Source: Candidatus Zixiibacteriota bacterium
GTDB taxonomy: Bacteria; Zixibacteria; MSB-5A5; RBG-16-43-9
Length of the DNA: 42,148 nucleotides
Assembly (NCBI GenBank): GCA_030692925.1
Contig: JAUYBY010000110.1
Coordinates: 1 to 42,148, forward strand
Reading direction: 5' to 3'
In this document: positions 25,286 through 31,644 of the stretch, one piece after another
How the letters are laid out: every line of letters begins with the position of its first letter
Position numbering within the stretch: position 1 is the stretch's first letter
The notes under the pieces: generated by a model
The model's input: only the letters and a program-made list of their open reading frames with translations
The model's database searches: none
What the model was told of the DNA's origin: nothing
Position numbers and translations under genes: made by a program

Positions 25286-25347
25286 GTAGGGACAGGGCTT
25301 GTCCCTGTCCTAACTCTAATGCGGACAGCCACAAGGGCTGTCCCTAC
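25286..25347. repeat. Paired GTAG hairpins (BIME-like) in the gap before phoB
   Basis: 25286-25313: GTAGGGACAGGGC then TTGTCCCTGTCC. 25323-25347: GGACAGCC/GGCTGTCC then CTAC. Feet face outward. A separate GGCTGTTGC (25250-25258) pairs with GCAACAGCC (25389-25397) around the block. Apart from these and the promoter region at 25517-25564, the gap 25216-25571 shows no gene. Confidence 0.7.
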
Positions 25348-25516
25348 GTCAACGACTCCTGACTCAATTTACCATTTCTATGAGTTAAGCAACAGCCCCT
25401 TGCGTGTTTGCCCCATTCACACTTTTCTCGCAGCTAAAGTTTTAGGTTTCTGTATATCTATTGATGTAGGATCAGTTCATGAATTGTCCCCATGCAGTTC
25501 CGCATTAAAATTTTAT

Positions 25517-25564
25517 TTGCTTGATAGCGAAATTAGAATTATAATATCTCTGAGTTTTTCAGAG
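25517..25564 (+). promoter_or_regulatory. Sigma-70-like promoter and SD-masking hairpin ahead of the response regulator
   Basis: A consensus TATAAT at 25540-25545 follows a weak -35 TTGCTT at 25517-25522 with 17-base spacing; transcription would begin near 25552. CTCTGA (25548-25553) pairs with TCAGAG (25559-25564), part of the AGAGGA Shine-Dalgarno five bases before the ATG. If transcription starts early enough to include it, the hairpin could limit translation. Confidence 0.45.
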
Positions 25565-25571
25565 GAAATCA

Positions 25572-26264
25572 ATGTCCAGAAAGATCTTGATAATTGAGGA
25601 TGACAAGGATATCGTCGAATTGGTCAGACATTATCTGGAAAAGGAAAATTTTGTCCTGAAAGATGCTGCAGATGGTTTTTCAGGTCTTAAGAAGGCAAAA
25701 GCTGAAAATTTTGACCTGGTTATACTGGATATAATGCTTCCGGAAATGGATGGACTGGAGGTCTGCAAAGAGTTAAGAGCAGATCCAAAAACTTCCTCTA
25801 CTCCTGTAATAATGCTAACCGCTAAAGGAGAGGAGACAGATAAGATCGTTGGCTTGGAAATAGGAGCGGATGATTACCTAACCAAGCCTTTCAGCCCCAG
25901 AGAGCTGGTTGCCAGAATTAAAGCTCTGCTCCGGAGAGTTGAGAAAAAAACTGAAAAGGAGAAAATCTATCGTTATGGTAATCTGGTTCTGGACCCATTC
26001 AAACATGAGGTAACTCTGGACAGAAAGGTATTTCAACTGACTTCAAAGGAGTTTGCCTTGCTCGAATGTTTACTGCGAAACAAGGGAAGGGTTTTAAGTC
26101 GGGATTACCTGATGGACCAGGTCTGGGGGTACGATTATTATGGAGGGATGCGCACTGTGGATGTTCATATCCGCAGATTAAGGGAAAAAATTCCCGTATT
26201 ATCTAAAAGCATTCAGACCGTGAAAAACCTGGGATACAAACTGAAAGAGAACCCTTCTGAATGA
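25572..26264 (+). CDS. OmpR/PhoB-family response regulator
   Basis: 230 aa. Receiver domain 4-118: acidic pair IIEDDKD, phospho-acceptor Asp53 in LVILDIMLPEMDG, Thr in VIMLTAKGEE, Lys in DYLTKPFSP. C-terminal winged helix about 130-226: RYGNLVLDPFKHEVTLD, LTSKEFALLECLLRNKGRVL, and MRTVDVHIRRLREKI. Closest in pattern to PhoB, but pst or phoU genes are not here, so the signal need not be phosphate. The partner kinase follows after a repeat-containing gap. Confidence 0.93.
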   Translation: MSRKILIIEDDKDIVELVRHYLEKENFVLKDAADGFSGLKKAKAENFDLVILDIMLPEMDGLEVCKELRADPKTSSTPVIMLTAKGEETDKIVGLEIGADDYLTKPFSPRELVARIKALLRRVEKKTEKEKIYRYGNLVLDPFKHEVTLDRKVFQLTSKEFALLECLLRNKGRVLSRDYLMDQVWGYDYYGGMRTVDVHIRRLREKIPVLSKSIQTVKNLGYKLKENPSE

Positions 26265-26289
26265 TTCATAACTCTTAAAGGCACTATTA

Positions 26290-26316
26290 ATGAAAATGCA
26301 ACTGAAATTATTTGTT
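26290..26316 (+). pseudogene. Duplicate remnant of a histidine-kinase 5' end
   Basis: ATG here encodes MKMQLKLFV; the real kinase 188 bases later starts MRMQLKLFL. Over 27 bases the two share 20, and most differences are third-position or Lys/Arg changes, as between old coding paralogues. The frame then runs into repeats and stops at 26481. This may be the broken start of a second kinase or of the original one. Confidence 0.5.
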
Positions 26317-26318
26317 CA

Positions 26319-26458
26319 TTCGGGAATAGGAATTCCCGAATGTGGTGGGGTGCGGGAAAACCAATTCCCGCACCAACAAGTGAAATTTCCCCGTCTCTGG
26401 GGGTATGCCCTAAATTTTTGTTTTTATTCGTCATTCGTCATCTGTTATCCGTCATTTC
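26319..26458. repeat. Repeat mosaic separating two copies of the kinase start
   Basis: 26319-26340: TTCGGGAAT/ATTCCCGAA hairpin, matched at 39588-39606. 26349-26374: GGTGCGGG/CCCGCACC. 26426-26458: reverse copy of the 16665-16697 tract, 30 of 33 bases alike. All lie between the remnant ATG at 26290 and the working ATG at 26478. Confidence 0.65.
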
Positions 26459-26477
26459 ATTTTTGGTGGTTTTTTCA

Positions 26478-28247
26478 ATGAGGATGCAGCTTAAGTTATT
26501 TTTGACTTATCTTCTGGTCAGCTTGCTGGGTCTTTTCTTAGCCGGCGTTTTGATTTTGACTTCAGAGAGAAAACGCTCCCTGACTCAACTCGAGCAGAGT
26601 ATGTTTTCTCAAACTCACCTTTTGTCTATTATCTTCTCTACTTCCTTGTGTGACAGTTTAAGCCTTGCCAAAATAGACAGTTTAACTGATGAGCTCAGCA
26701 GAGATATTCAGGGCAGGATAACCATCATCGACAAACAAGGTAAAGTCCTGGGTGATTCTTACGAAAGTGGCGAGAAACTTTCCAATATGGAGAATCACAG
26801 AAACAGGCCTGAGGTAGCTTCAGCTTTGCAGGATAAGCATGGAAAGAGCATTCGCTATAGCTATACCGTAAAGGAGGAGATGCTTTATGTAGCTTCTCCC
26901 ATCAAATTCCAGGGCGAGATCATAGGTGTAGCGCGCTTAGCTCTTCCATTGACCGAATTGAGACATCAGCAGAACAGGATATTGAATATTGTCCTTTTAG
27001 GACTCGTTCTGGCCTTCATATTTTCTCTGGTCTTGAGTTTGGGCTTTGCTGACCGGGTATCCAAACCTTTGCGCCAGATGATTCAGATAGGCAAGTCGAT
27101 GTCCAAAGGAGATTTTACCCAGAGGACTAAGACAAAGACCAGAGATGAAATAGGGGAATTAGGCGAGATCTTGAACCAGATGTCAGATGAGCTTTCACAG
27201 AAGATCGCTCAGATAAGTGAGGAAAAATCTCAGCTCGATTCGGTTCTCTCCAGCATGGTGGAAGGAGTTCTGGCTGTGGACTCCTCTGGAAAAGTCCTTT
27301 TAGTTAACAAGACTTTGAGTCAGGTGTTTAATCTGGGTTCCGCAAATTACGGAAAGCCATATTACGAGGTAATTCGTAATCCGGAACTTGATCAATTCAT
27401 TCAGGAGGTTCTGACAAACCCAAAGGAGAAAAGAAAAGAAGTCTCTTTTTTTCATCCGGAAGAAAAGGATTTTATGGTGCAGTCCGCCTTGGTGGAGCAG
27501 AAAAGAAAAGGCTCCATCTCACTGCTTTTCGTTTTCCACGACATCACCGAGCTTAAGAAAACAGAGCGGGTTCGGAAAGATTTCGTGGCAAACGTCTCTC
27601 ACGAATTGAGAACTCCATTGACCTCAATCAAAGGTTTCGTGGAAGCCCTGAGAGATGGTGCCATTAACGACCCGGAAAAATCTCTACAATTTCTATCCAT
27701 AATCTCCCAGCATGCTGATCGCATGAATAAAATCGTGACCGATCTTCTCCAGCTCTCCCGAATCGAATCTAAGGACTTTACCTTGAAGATAGAGCCTTTT
27801 TTTCTGAAAGAGCTTTTGGATGAGGTTTCTTCTACTCTCAAGAACTCAGCCCAGGATAAATCTCAGATTCTGGAGATCAGCCTTCCGTCTCCTGATCTTC
27901 AAATCTCAGCAGACAGACACTGGATAATCCAGGCTCTGACCAACCTGGTGGACAATGCCATCAAATACACTCCTGAAAAAGGGAAGATAAGGATTGAAGT
28001 GAAAGATAAAGGAGAATCTGTCGAGATTGCGGTAATCGACAACGGAATAGGAATTCCTCAGAAAGACCTGCCCCGCATTTTCGAAAGGTTTTACCGGGTG
28101 GACAAAGGGCGTTCCCGGGAATCAGGAGGAACCGGGCTAGGGCTTTCCATAGTCAAGCATATAATCGAAGCCCATGCTGGAAAAGTCGAGGTCAAAAGCC
28201 AAGAAGGAAAAGGAAGCGAGTTCAGTTTTACGCTGAGAAAGGTGTAA
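26478..28247 (+). CDS. PhoR-type sensor histidine kinase
   Basis: 589 aa from the ATG at 26478. TM1 about 9-27, extracytoplasmic sensor about 30-168 (dCache/PAS-like, RITIIDKQGKVLGDS), TM2 about 169-190, HAMP about 191-244, PAS about 251-359 (VEGVLAVDSSGKVLLVN), HisKA with His375 in FVANVSHELRTPLTSIKGF, and HATPase with LVDNAIKYTPEKG, IDNGIGIPQKDLPRIFERFY, GGTGLGLSIVKHI. Order is that of PhoR/WalK kinases. The frame is open back to 26340, but those 46 residues come from repeats. The Shine-Dalgarno is weak (GGTGG). Partner of the regulator at 25572. Confidence 0.92.
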   Translation: MRMQLKLFLTYLLVSLLGLFLAGVLILTSERKRSLTQLEQSMFSQTHLLSIIFSTSLCDSLSLAKIDSLTDELSRDIQGRITIIDKQGKVLGDSYESGEKLSNMENHRNRPEVASALQDKHGKSIRYSYTVKEEMLYVASPIKFQGEIIGVARLALPLTELRHQQNRILNIVLLGLVLAFIFSLVLSLGFADRVSKPLRQMIQIGKSMSKGDFTQRTKTKTRDEIGELGEILNQMSDELSQKIAQISEEKSQLDSVLSSMVEGVLAVDSSGKVLLVNKTLSQVFNLGSANYGKPYYEVIRNPELDQFIQEVLTNPKEKRKEVSFFHPEEKDFMVQSALVEQKRKGSISLLFVFHDITELKKTERVRKDFVANVSHELRTPLTSIKGFVEALRDGAINDPEKSLQFLSIISQHADRMNKIVTDLLQLSRIESKDFTLKIEPFFLKELLDEVSSTLKNSAQDKSQILEISLPSPDLQISADRHWIIQALTNLVDNAIKYTPEKGKIRIEVKDKGESVEIAVIDNGIGIPQKDLPRIFERFYRVDKGRSRESGGTGLGLSIVKHIIEAHAGKVEVKSQEGKGSEFSFTLRKV

Positions 28248-28329
28248 GCCGTATTTCTGGAATGTAAAGCTTCAGCTTTGCCATTATAAAGCTAAAGGTT
28301 TCTACTCCAGTTCTTCTGCAAAACCTGTG

Positions 28330-28513
28330 GAACAGGCATCTTGCCTGTTCAGTGTTGTCAGAGAGCAAAGCCTGGCGTAGCCACAGGAATGTCTGACCTA
28401 TCGAAATATTTTTGTAGCGGAAACCTTCAGGTTTCCATTAAATGGATGGAAGGCTGAAGCCTTCCGCTACAATATGTTGTAGGGACAGAATCCGCCTGAG
28501 GCGGATTCTGTCC
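28330..28513. repeat. Dense REP-like block between convergent genes
   Basis: Five hairpins: 28330-28350 GAACAGGCA/TGCCTGTTC; 28357-28397 GTCAGA...TCTGAC with an inner GGCGTAGCC; 28414-28436 GTAGC then GGAAACC/GGTTTCC; 28448-28470 GGAAGGCT/AGCCTTCC then GCTAC; 28479-28513 GTAGGGACAGAATCCGCC and complement. 28414-28470 is a foot-outward pair. An additional TAAAGCTTCAGCTTT segment lies at 28264-28278. Confidence 0.75.
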
Positions 28514-28516
28514 TTA

Positions 28517-28927
28517 CTATTTAATTACCCAGGAATAATCCAGTTCTGCGGTTTTTCTTATCATTGCGCTCACCGAGCAGTATTTGTCTGCAGAAAGCTC
28601 CACTGCATTTTTCAAGTCAGAATCTTTGAGGTCTTTCCCCTGAAAAATATATTCTATCTTGATCTTTTTGAAAACCCGGGGATGTTCATCCTCTCTTTCT
28701 GCCTCAAGTTTTATCTCCAGACCATCTAATTTGACCCTTTTCTTTTCCAGAATCGGAACCACATCCAATCCGGTGCAGGCTCCGAGGGCTGTTAGCACTA
28801 ACTCCATCGGAGTTGGTCCGGTGTTTTCTCCGCCTTTTTCGACGGCTATATCCATCTTCACCTTGTGTCCTGATTCGGTTTCTCCTTCAAATCTGCGTTT
28901 ACCCAGCCATTTTATCTTAGCCCACAT
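28517..28927 (-). CDS. OsmC-family protein
   Basis: 136 aa. OsmC/Ohr fold with the two redox cysteines: Cys51 in ALGACTGLDV and Cys117 in DKYCSVSAM; GPTPMELVLTALG precedes the first. Members of the OsmC/YhfA group reduce organic or inorganic peroxides or have unknown roles. AAGGAG supports the start. It is separated from the thioredoxin genes by repeat DNA, but functional kinship with them (thiol redox) is plausible. The stop codon is 3 bases from a large GTAG-footed hairpin. Confidence 0.9.
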   Translation of the reverse strand: MWAKIKWLGKRRFEGETESGHKVKMDIAVEKGGENTGPTPMELVLTALGACTGLDVVPILEKKRVKLDGLEIKLEAEREDEHPRVFKKIKIEYIFQGKDLKDSDLKNAVELSADKYCSVSAMIRKTAELDYSWVIK

Positions 28928-28981
28928 ATTTCTCCTTTTATTACTTAGGGATTCTCCTTTTTAATGATAGCCTTAATATCT

Positions 28982-29097
28982 GGAGTGTAAATCTCAAGAT
29001 CCATTCTGGACCTTCAGGTTTACCAGTCGAACTAAGGTAAGAAGGTAAAGCTAAAGCTTTACACTCCATTCTGCGATGTCAGACAGGAATGTCTGAC
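28982..29097. repeat. Nested inverted repeat plus GTCAGAC hairpin
   Basis: GGAGTGTAAA (28982-28991) pairs with TTTACACTCC (29058-29067); the inner part has further GGTAAAGC/GCTTTAC pairing. 29078-29097 GTCAGACA...TGTCTGAC matches stems at 19474-19493 and 28357-28397 but lacks the CTAC foot. Confidence 0.6.
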
Positions 29098-29151
29098 CTG
29101 CTGGAAAAAATCTAAAGTTAAAAAGAGAGAACCTCTCTTTTAATTATCCTA

Positions 29152-29340
29152 TCAGCCGCACCCTTTAGATCCATATCCGCTGATCGGACAGGACACCTCG
29201 CCATTTACCCTTTTAAGTCTGGCGAAGTGACAATTGGGGCATTCCTGCCCCTCTTTCAGTATCTCAACTGTGAAACTCTCTTTATCTCCAGATTCTTTTT
29301 CCTCTTCTGTTTCTTCTTTCTTACCTAAATTCGCCAGCAC
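29152..29340 (-). CDS. Small cysteine-rich protein after thioredoxin
   Basis: 62 aa from a GTG at 29340. The first third is very acidic/lysine-rich (KKEETEEEKESGDKES), the rest is GQECPNCHFARLKRVNG followed by EVSCPISGYGSKGCG with cysteines as C-x2-C...C-x9-C. Only 8 bases separate it from the thioredoxin stop. The CxxC plus glycine-rich Cys end is reminiscent of the redox-active tail of B12-dependent ribonucleotide reductase (usually CxxCGYSKC), but here one Cys is missing; alternatively a degenerate zinc ribbon. Role unknown; a thioredoxin substrate or partner is a fair guess. Confidence 0.6.
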   Translation of the reverse strand: MLANLGKKEETEEEKESGDKESFTVEILKEGQECPNCHFARLKRVNGEVSCPISGYGSKGCG

Positions 29341-29348
29341 AATCCTGA

Positions 29349-29678
29349 CTAATTTATCAAAACTCTTTCTAATTTCTCCACGAAACTGCCCTTCGGAGCA
29401 GCGCCAACCATCTGATCCACCACCTGACCTTTTTTGAAGAAAAGCAGGCTGGGGATGCTCATTATCCCGTATTTGATCGAGGTCTTGCCATTGTTGTCCA
29501 CATTAAGCTTTCCTACCTTAATGCGACCAGCATATTCCTTTGCCAGATCATGCACAATCGGGCCCACCATCCTGCAGGGACCACACCAGGTAGCCCAGAA
29601 ATCCACTAAAACCGGTAAATCCGATTTCAAAACCTCCTGCTCAAAATTATCATCAGTCAGCTCAATAGGCTCGCTCAT
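29349..29678 (-). CDS. trxA: Thioredoxin
   Basis: 109 aa. Classic thioredoxin fold with WATWCGPCRMVGPIV (redox CGPC), buried Asp in LVDFWA, cis-Pro in SIPSLLFF, and GAAPKG near the end. Disulfide reductant for cytosolic proteins. GAGGAGA precedes the ATG. Second of two thioredoxins in the operon; it is the more canonical of the pair. Followed by the small Cys-rich gene. Confidence 0.94.
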   Translation of the reverse strand: MSEPIELTDDNFEQEVLKSDLPVLVDFWATWCGPCRMVGPIVHDLAKEYAGRIKVGKLNVDNNGKTSIKYGIMSIPSLLFFKKGQVVDQMVGAAPKGSFVEKLERVLIN

Positions 29679-29708
29679 CTTCTCTCCTCATGCTTTGAGA
29701 TTTAGTTG

Positions 29709-30041
29709 TCACTTGGACCCGATTTCGGATAGAATCTCTTTGATCCTTTCAAATAACTTCTGCTCCTTTTCCATTCCAATTATCTGCTCTAAAACCTTTC
29801 CCTGTCTGAAAAAAAGTAGATTGGGCATGCTCAGGATATTAAACCTTGCGCCTATCTCAGGATATTTGCCCACATCTAATTTCCCTACCTTTAATTTACC
29901 TTTATATTCAGTTGATACTTTTTCTAAGATTGAGAACATCCCTTTGCAGGGTCCGCACCACTCTGCCCAGAAATCGACCAGACAAACATCCTTTGATTGT
30001 ATAACCTCGGAGTCAAAATTTTTATCAGTTAATTCGATCAT
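29709..30041 (-). CDS. Thioredoxin-family protein
   Basis: 110 aa. [18 protein letters not shown] has the CGPC site, LVDFWA the buried Asp, and SMPNLLFF the cis-Pro with Met before it. The KGMF continuation and [11 protein letters not shown] tail set it apart from its neighbour at 29349, so they are diverged paralogues rather than a recent copy. Its start overlaps lpxD's stop by four bases (ATGA), showing translational coupling. No signal peptide, so cytosolic. Confidence 0.92.
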   Translation of the reverse strand: MIELTDKNFDSEVIQSKDVCLVDFWAEWCGPCKGMFSILEKVSTEYKGKLKVGKLDVGKYPEIGARFNILSMPNLLFFRQGKVLEQIIGMEKEQKLFERIKEILSEIGSK

Positions 30042-31063
30042 ACCTTCTTTTCTAAGTCTTTTATTCTCTTCTCCAATTCCCTGATCTTTTTGACATATAG
30101 AGGTAAAAGAGTGATGCAGGCTTCGATTTTCTTAGCTTTAGTGTGCTCTCTGGCTGGATAACCCGAGACTATGGTGTTAGAGGGAATAGACTTGGTTACT
30201 CCGGCCTGGGCACCGAACATCACATTATCCCCTATCTTTAAATGCCCCAGTAACCCGACCTGCCCTCCCATAACTGCATTTTTACCCACCCTGGTACTTC
30301 CTGAAATCCCTACCTGTGCGGCTATAACGGTATTCTCTCCAATGGAAACGTTATGGCCTATCTGAACCAGGTTGTCGATTTTAGTTCCCCTCCCTATCCT
30401 GGTCTCGCCTAAAGTAGCCCTATCGATGGTGGTATTAGCGCCTATCTCGACATCGTCCTCTAACACAACTTTCCCCACCTGAAGTATCTTATGATAAACT
30501 CCACCTTCTTTTGCGTACCCAAATCCATCGCTACCGATAACTGCTCCACTATGCAGGATAACTCTTTTGCCGATCAGGCTTTCTTCCCGGATCGTCACCC
30601 TGGGATAGAGAAAGCTCTCCTCTCCTAAAACAGAATCGTCGCCAATAAAGCTTCCGGCTAAAATCGTTACCCGGTCTTCGATTTGAACCCTGTCGCCGAT
30701 AATCACATATGGACCGATATGGATACCCTTTCCAATCCTGACATCTTTTCCCAGAATGGAGCTTTTATGAATACCCTCTGGAAAATCTTTTTTTATTGTG
30801 AAAATTTCTAACGCTTTGCAAAAAGCATAGTAAGGATTGTTATGCCTGATCAAAGGAATCTTTGCTTTATCGATCTCCCTGCCCACTATCACTGCGGAGG
30901 CTCTGGTTTTCTCCAGATAAACCCTGTACACAGGATTAGCCAGGAAAGAAAGCTCACCTGGTTCTGCCTCCTCGATTCCTGCTATACCCTTAATCCTGAT
31001 GGAGCCGTCCCCTATGAGTTCTCCTGAGATAAGAGAAGCTATTTCCTCTAAGGTTTTCTCCAT
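30038..31063 (-). CDS. lpxD: UDP-3-O-(3-hydroxyacyl)glucosamine N-acyltransferase
   Basis: Third step of lipid A synthesis, acyl-ACP dependent. 341 aa. N-terminal uridine-binding domain (about 1-95) then a left-handed beta helix of hexapeptide repeats to about 310; catalytic His237 in [23 protein letters not shown] before it, and [21 protein letters not shown] after. A helical C-terminal arm ([15 protein letters not shown]) closes the trimer. Shine-Dalgarno is weak. Placement after skp and bamA is the classic outer-membrane cluster; fabZ, lpxA and lpxB are not in the window. Confidence 0.95.
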   Translation of the reverse strand: MEKTLEEIASLISGELIGDGSIRIKGIAGIEEAEPGELSFLANPVYRVYLEKTRASAVIVGREIDKAKIPLIRHNNPYYAFCKALEIFTIKKDFPEGIHKSSILGKDVRIGKGIHIGPYVIIGDRVQIEDRVTILAGSFIGDDSVLGEESFLYPRVTIREESLIGKRVILHSGAVIGSDGFGYAKEGGVYHKILQVGKVVLEDDVEIGANTTIDRATLGETRIGRGTKIDNLVQIGHNVSIGENTVIAAQVGISGSTRVGKNAVMGGQVGLLGHLKIGDNVMFGAQAGVTKSIPSNTIVSGYPAREHTKAKKIEACITLLPLYVKKIRELEKRIKDLEKKV

Positions 31064-31086
31064 ATCCGAGCTTTTTAAACGAAAAT

Positions 31087-31629
31087 TTATTGCATCTTGC
31101 TCAAAGCATCTAAGACCATATCAGTCAAATCCAGACCTTTTTTCGCCCAGGCAACGTTCCCGTTAACTGCATCGAAGATCATTATATAATTATTCTCCAG
31201 GGCTATCTTCTCTAAAGCGGCATTGATCTTATCTAAAATCGGCTTAGTCAGGTCAGTATTTAGCTTCTCCATTTTCCCGCCCGGGCCAAAGGTCTGATTG
31301 ACAAAGGTCGTATATTCGGTCTTCTTCTGCTCGATGAAATGCTCTTTCTCCTTTTTCTTCTCCTCGCTCAAAAGCAGGCTCTGTTTGTCGAAGTCAGCCT
31401 GCAGGCTATCCACACCTTTTTTAAGGCTGTCTGCCTGGAGCTGCCATTTAGCTACCTCCTGATCAAATTTTACCTGAACGTCAGCGAATTCTTTATAACT
31501 GGTCCGGAGCTTCATAGAATCTATATATCCGATCTTCCCCTCTTGAGCCAGAAGCTGGGTACTAAAAAGAATTAGAAAACTCATCCCGGACAAAAAAACT
31601 GCCAGGATTTTTGAATTTATTCTAAACAT
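31087..31629 (-). CDS. skp: Periplasmic chaperone Skp/OmpH family
   Basis: 180 aa. Signal peptide 1-29 ([18 protein letters not shown]), then [11 protein letters not shown], the conserved start of mature Skp, and a long helical hairpin of K/E/Q-rich heptads (about 45-125), ending in the strand [20 protein letters not shown] and [10 protein letters not shown]. It shields unfolded outer-membrane proteins on their way to BamA. GGAGGA supports the start; it lies 15 bases after bamA's stop. Confidence 0.92.
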   Translation of the reverse strand: MFRINSKILAVFLSGMSFLILFSTQLLAQEGKIGYIDSMKLRTSYKEFADVQVKFDQEVAKWQLQADSLKKGVDSLQADFDKQSLLLSEEKKKEKEHFIEQKKTEYTTFVNQTFGPGGKMEKLNTDLTKPILDKINAALEKIALENNYIMIFDAVNGNVAWAKKGLDLTDMVLDALSKMQ

Positions 31630-31644
31630 TTTTTCCTCCGAAAC

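Noticed and set aside
25187-25597. 136-codon open frame overlapping the kinase end and the response-regulator start
   Set aside because: It runs through the BIME-like hairpins and an evident promoter, has no ribosome site and no protein-like pattern; it is an accidental frame.
26340-26477. Forty-six extra residues on the histidine kinase
   Set aside because: Encoded by repeat elements; the ATG at 26478 is followed directly by TM1 as expected.
26290-26481. 63-codon frame from the first duplicated kinase start
   Set aside because: Only the first nine codons look coding; the rest is repeat sequence, so it is a remnant and not a working gene.
29434-30084. 216-codon plus-strand frame across both thioredoxins
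   Set aside because: Antisense shadow of two clear thioredoxin genes; Cys/Ser-rich low-information text.
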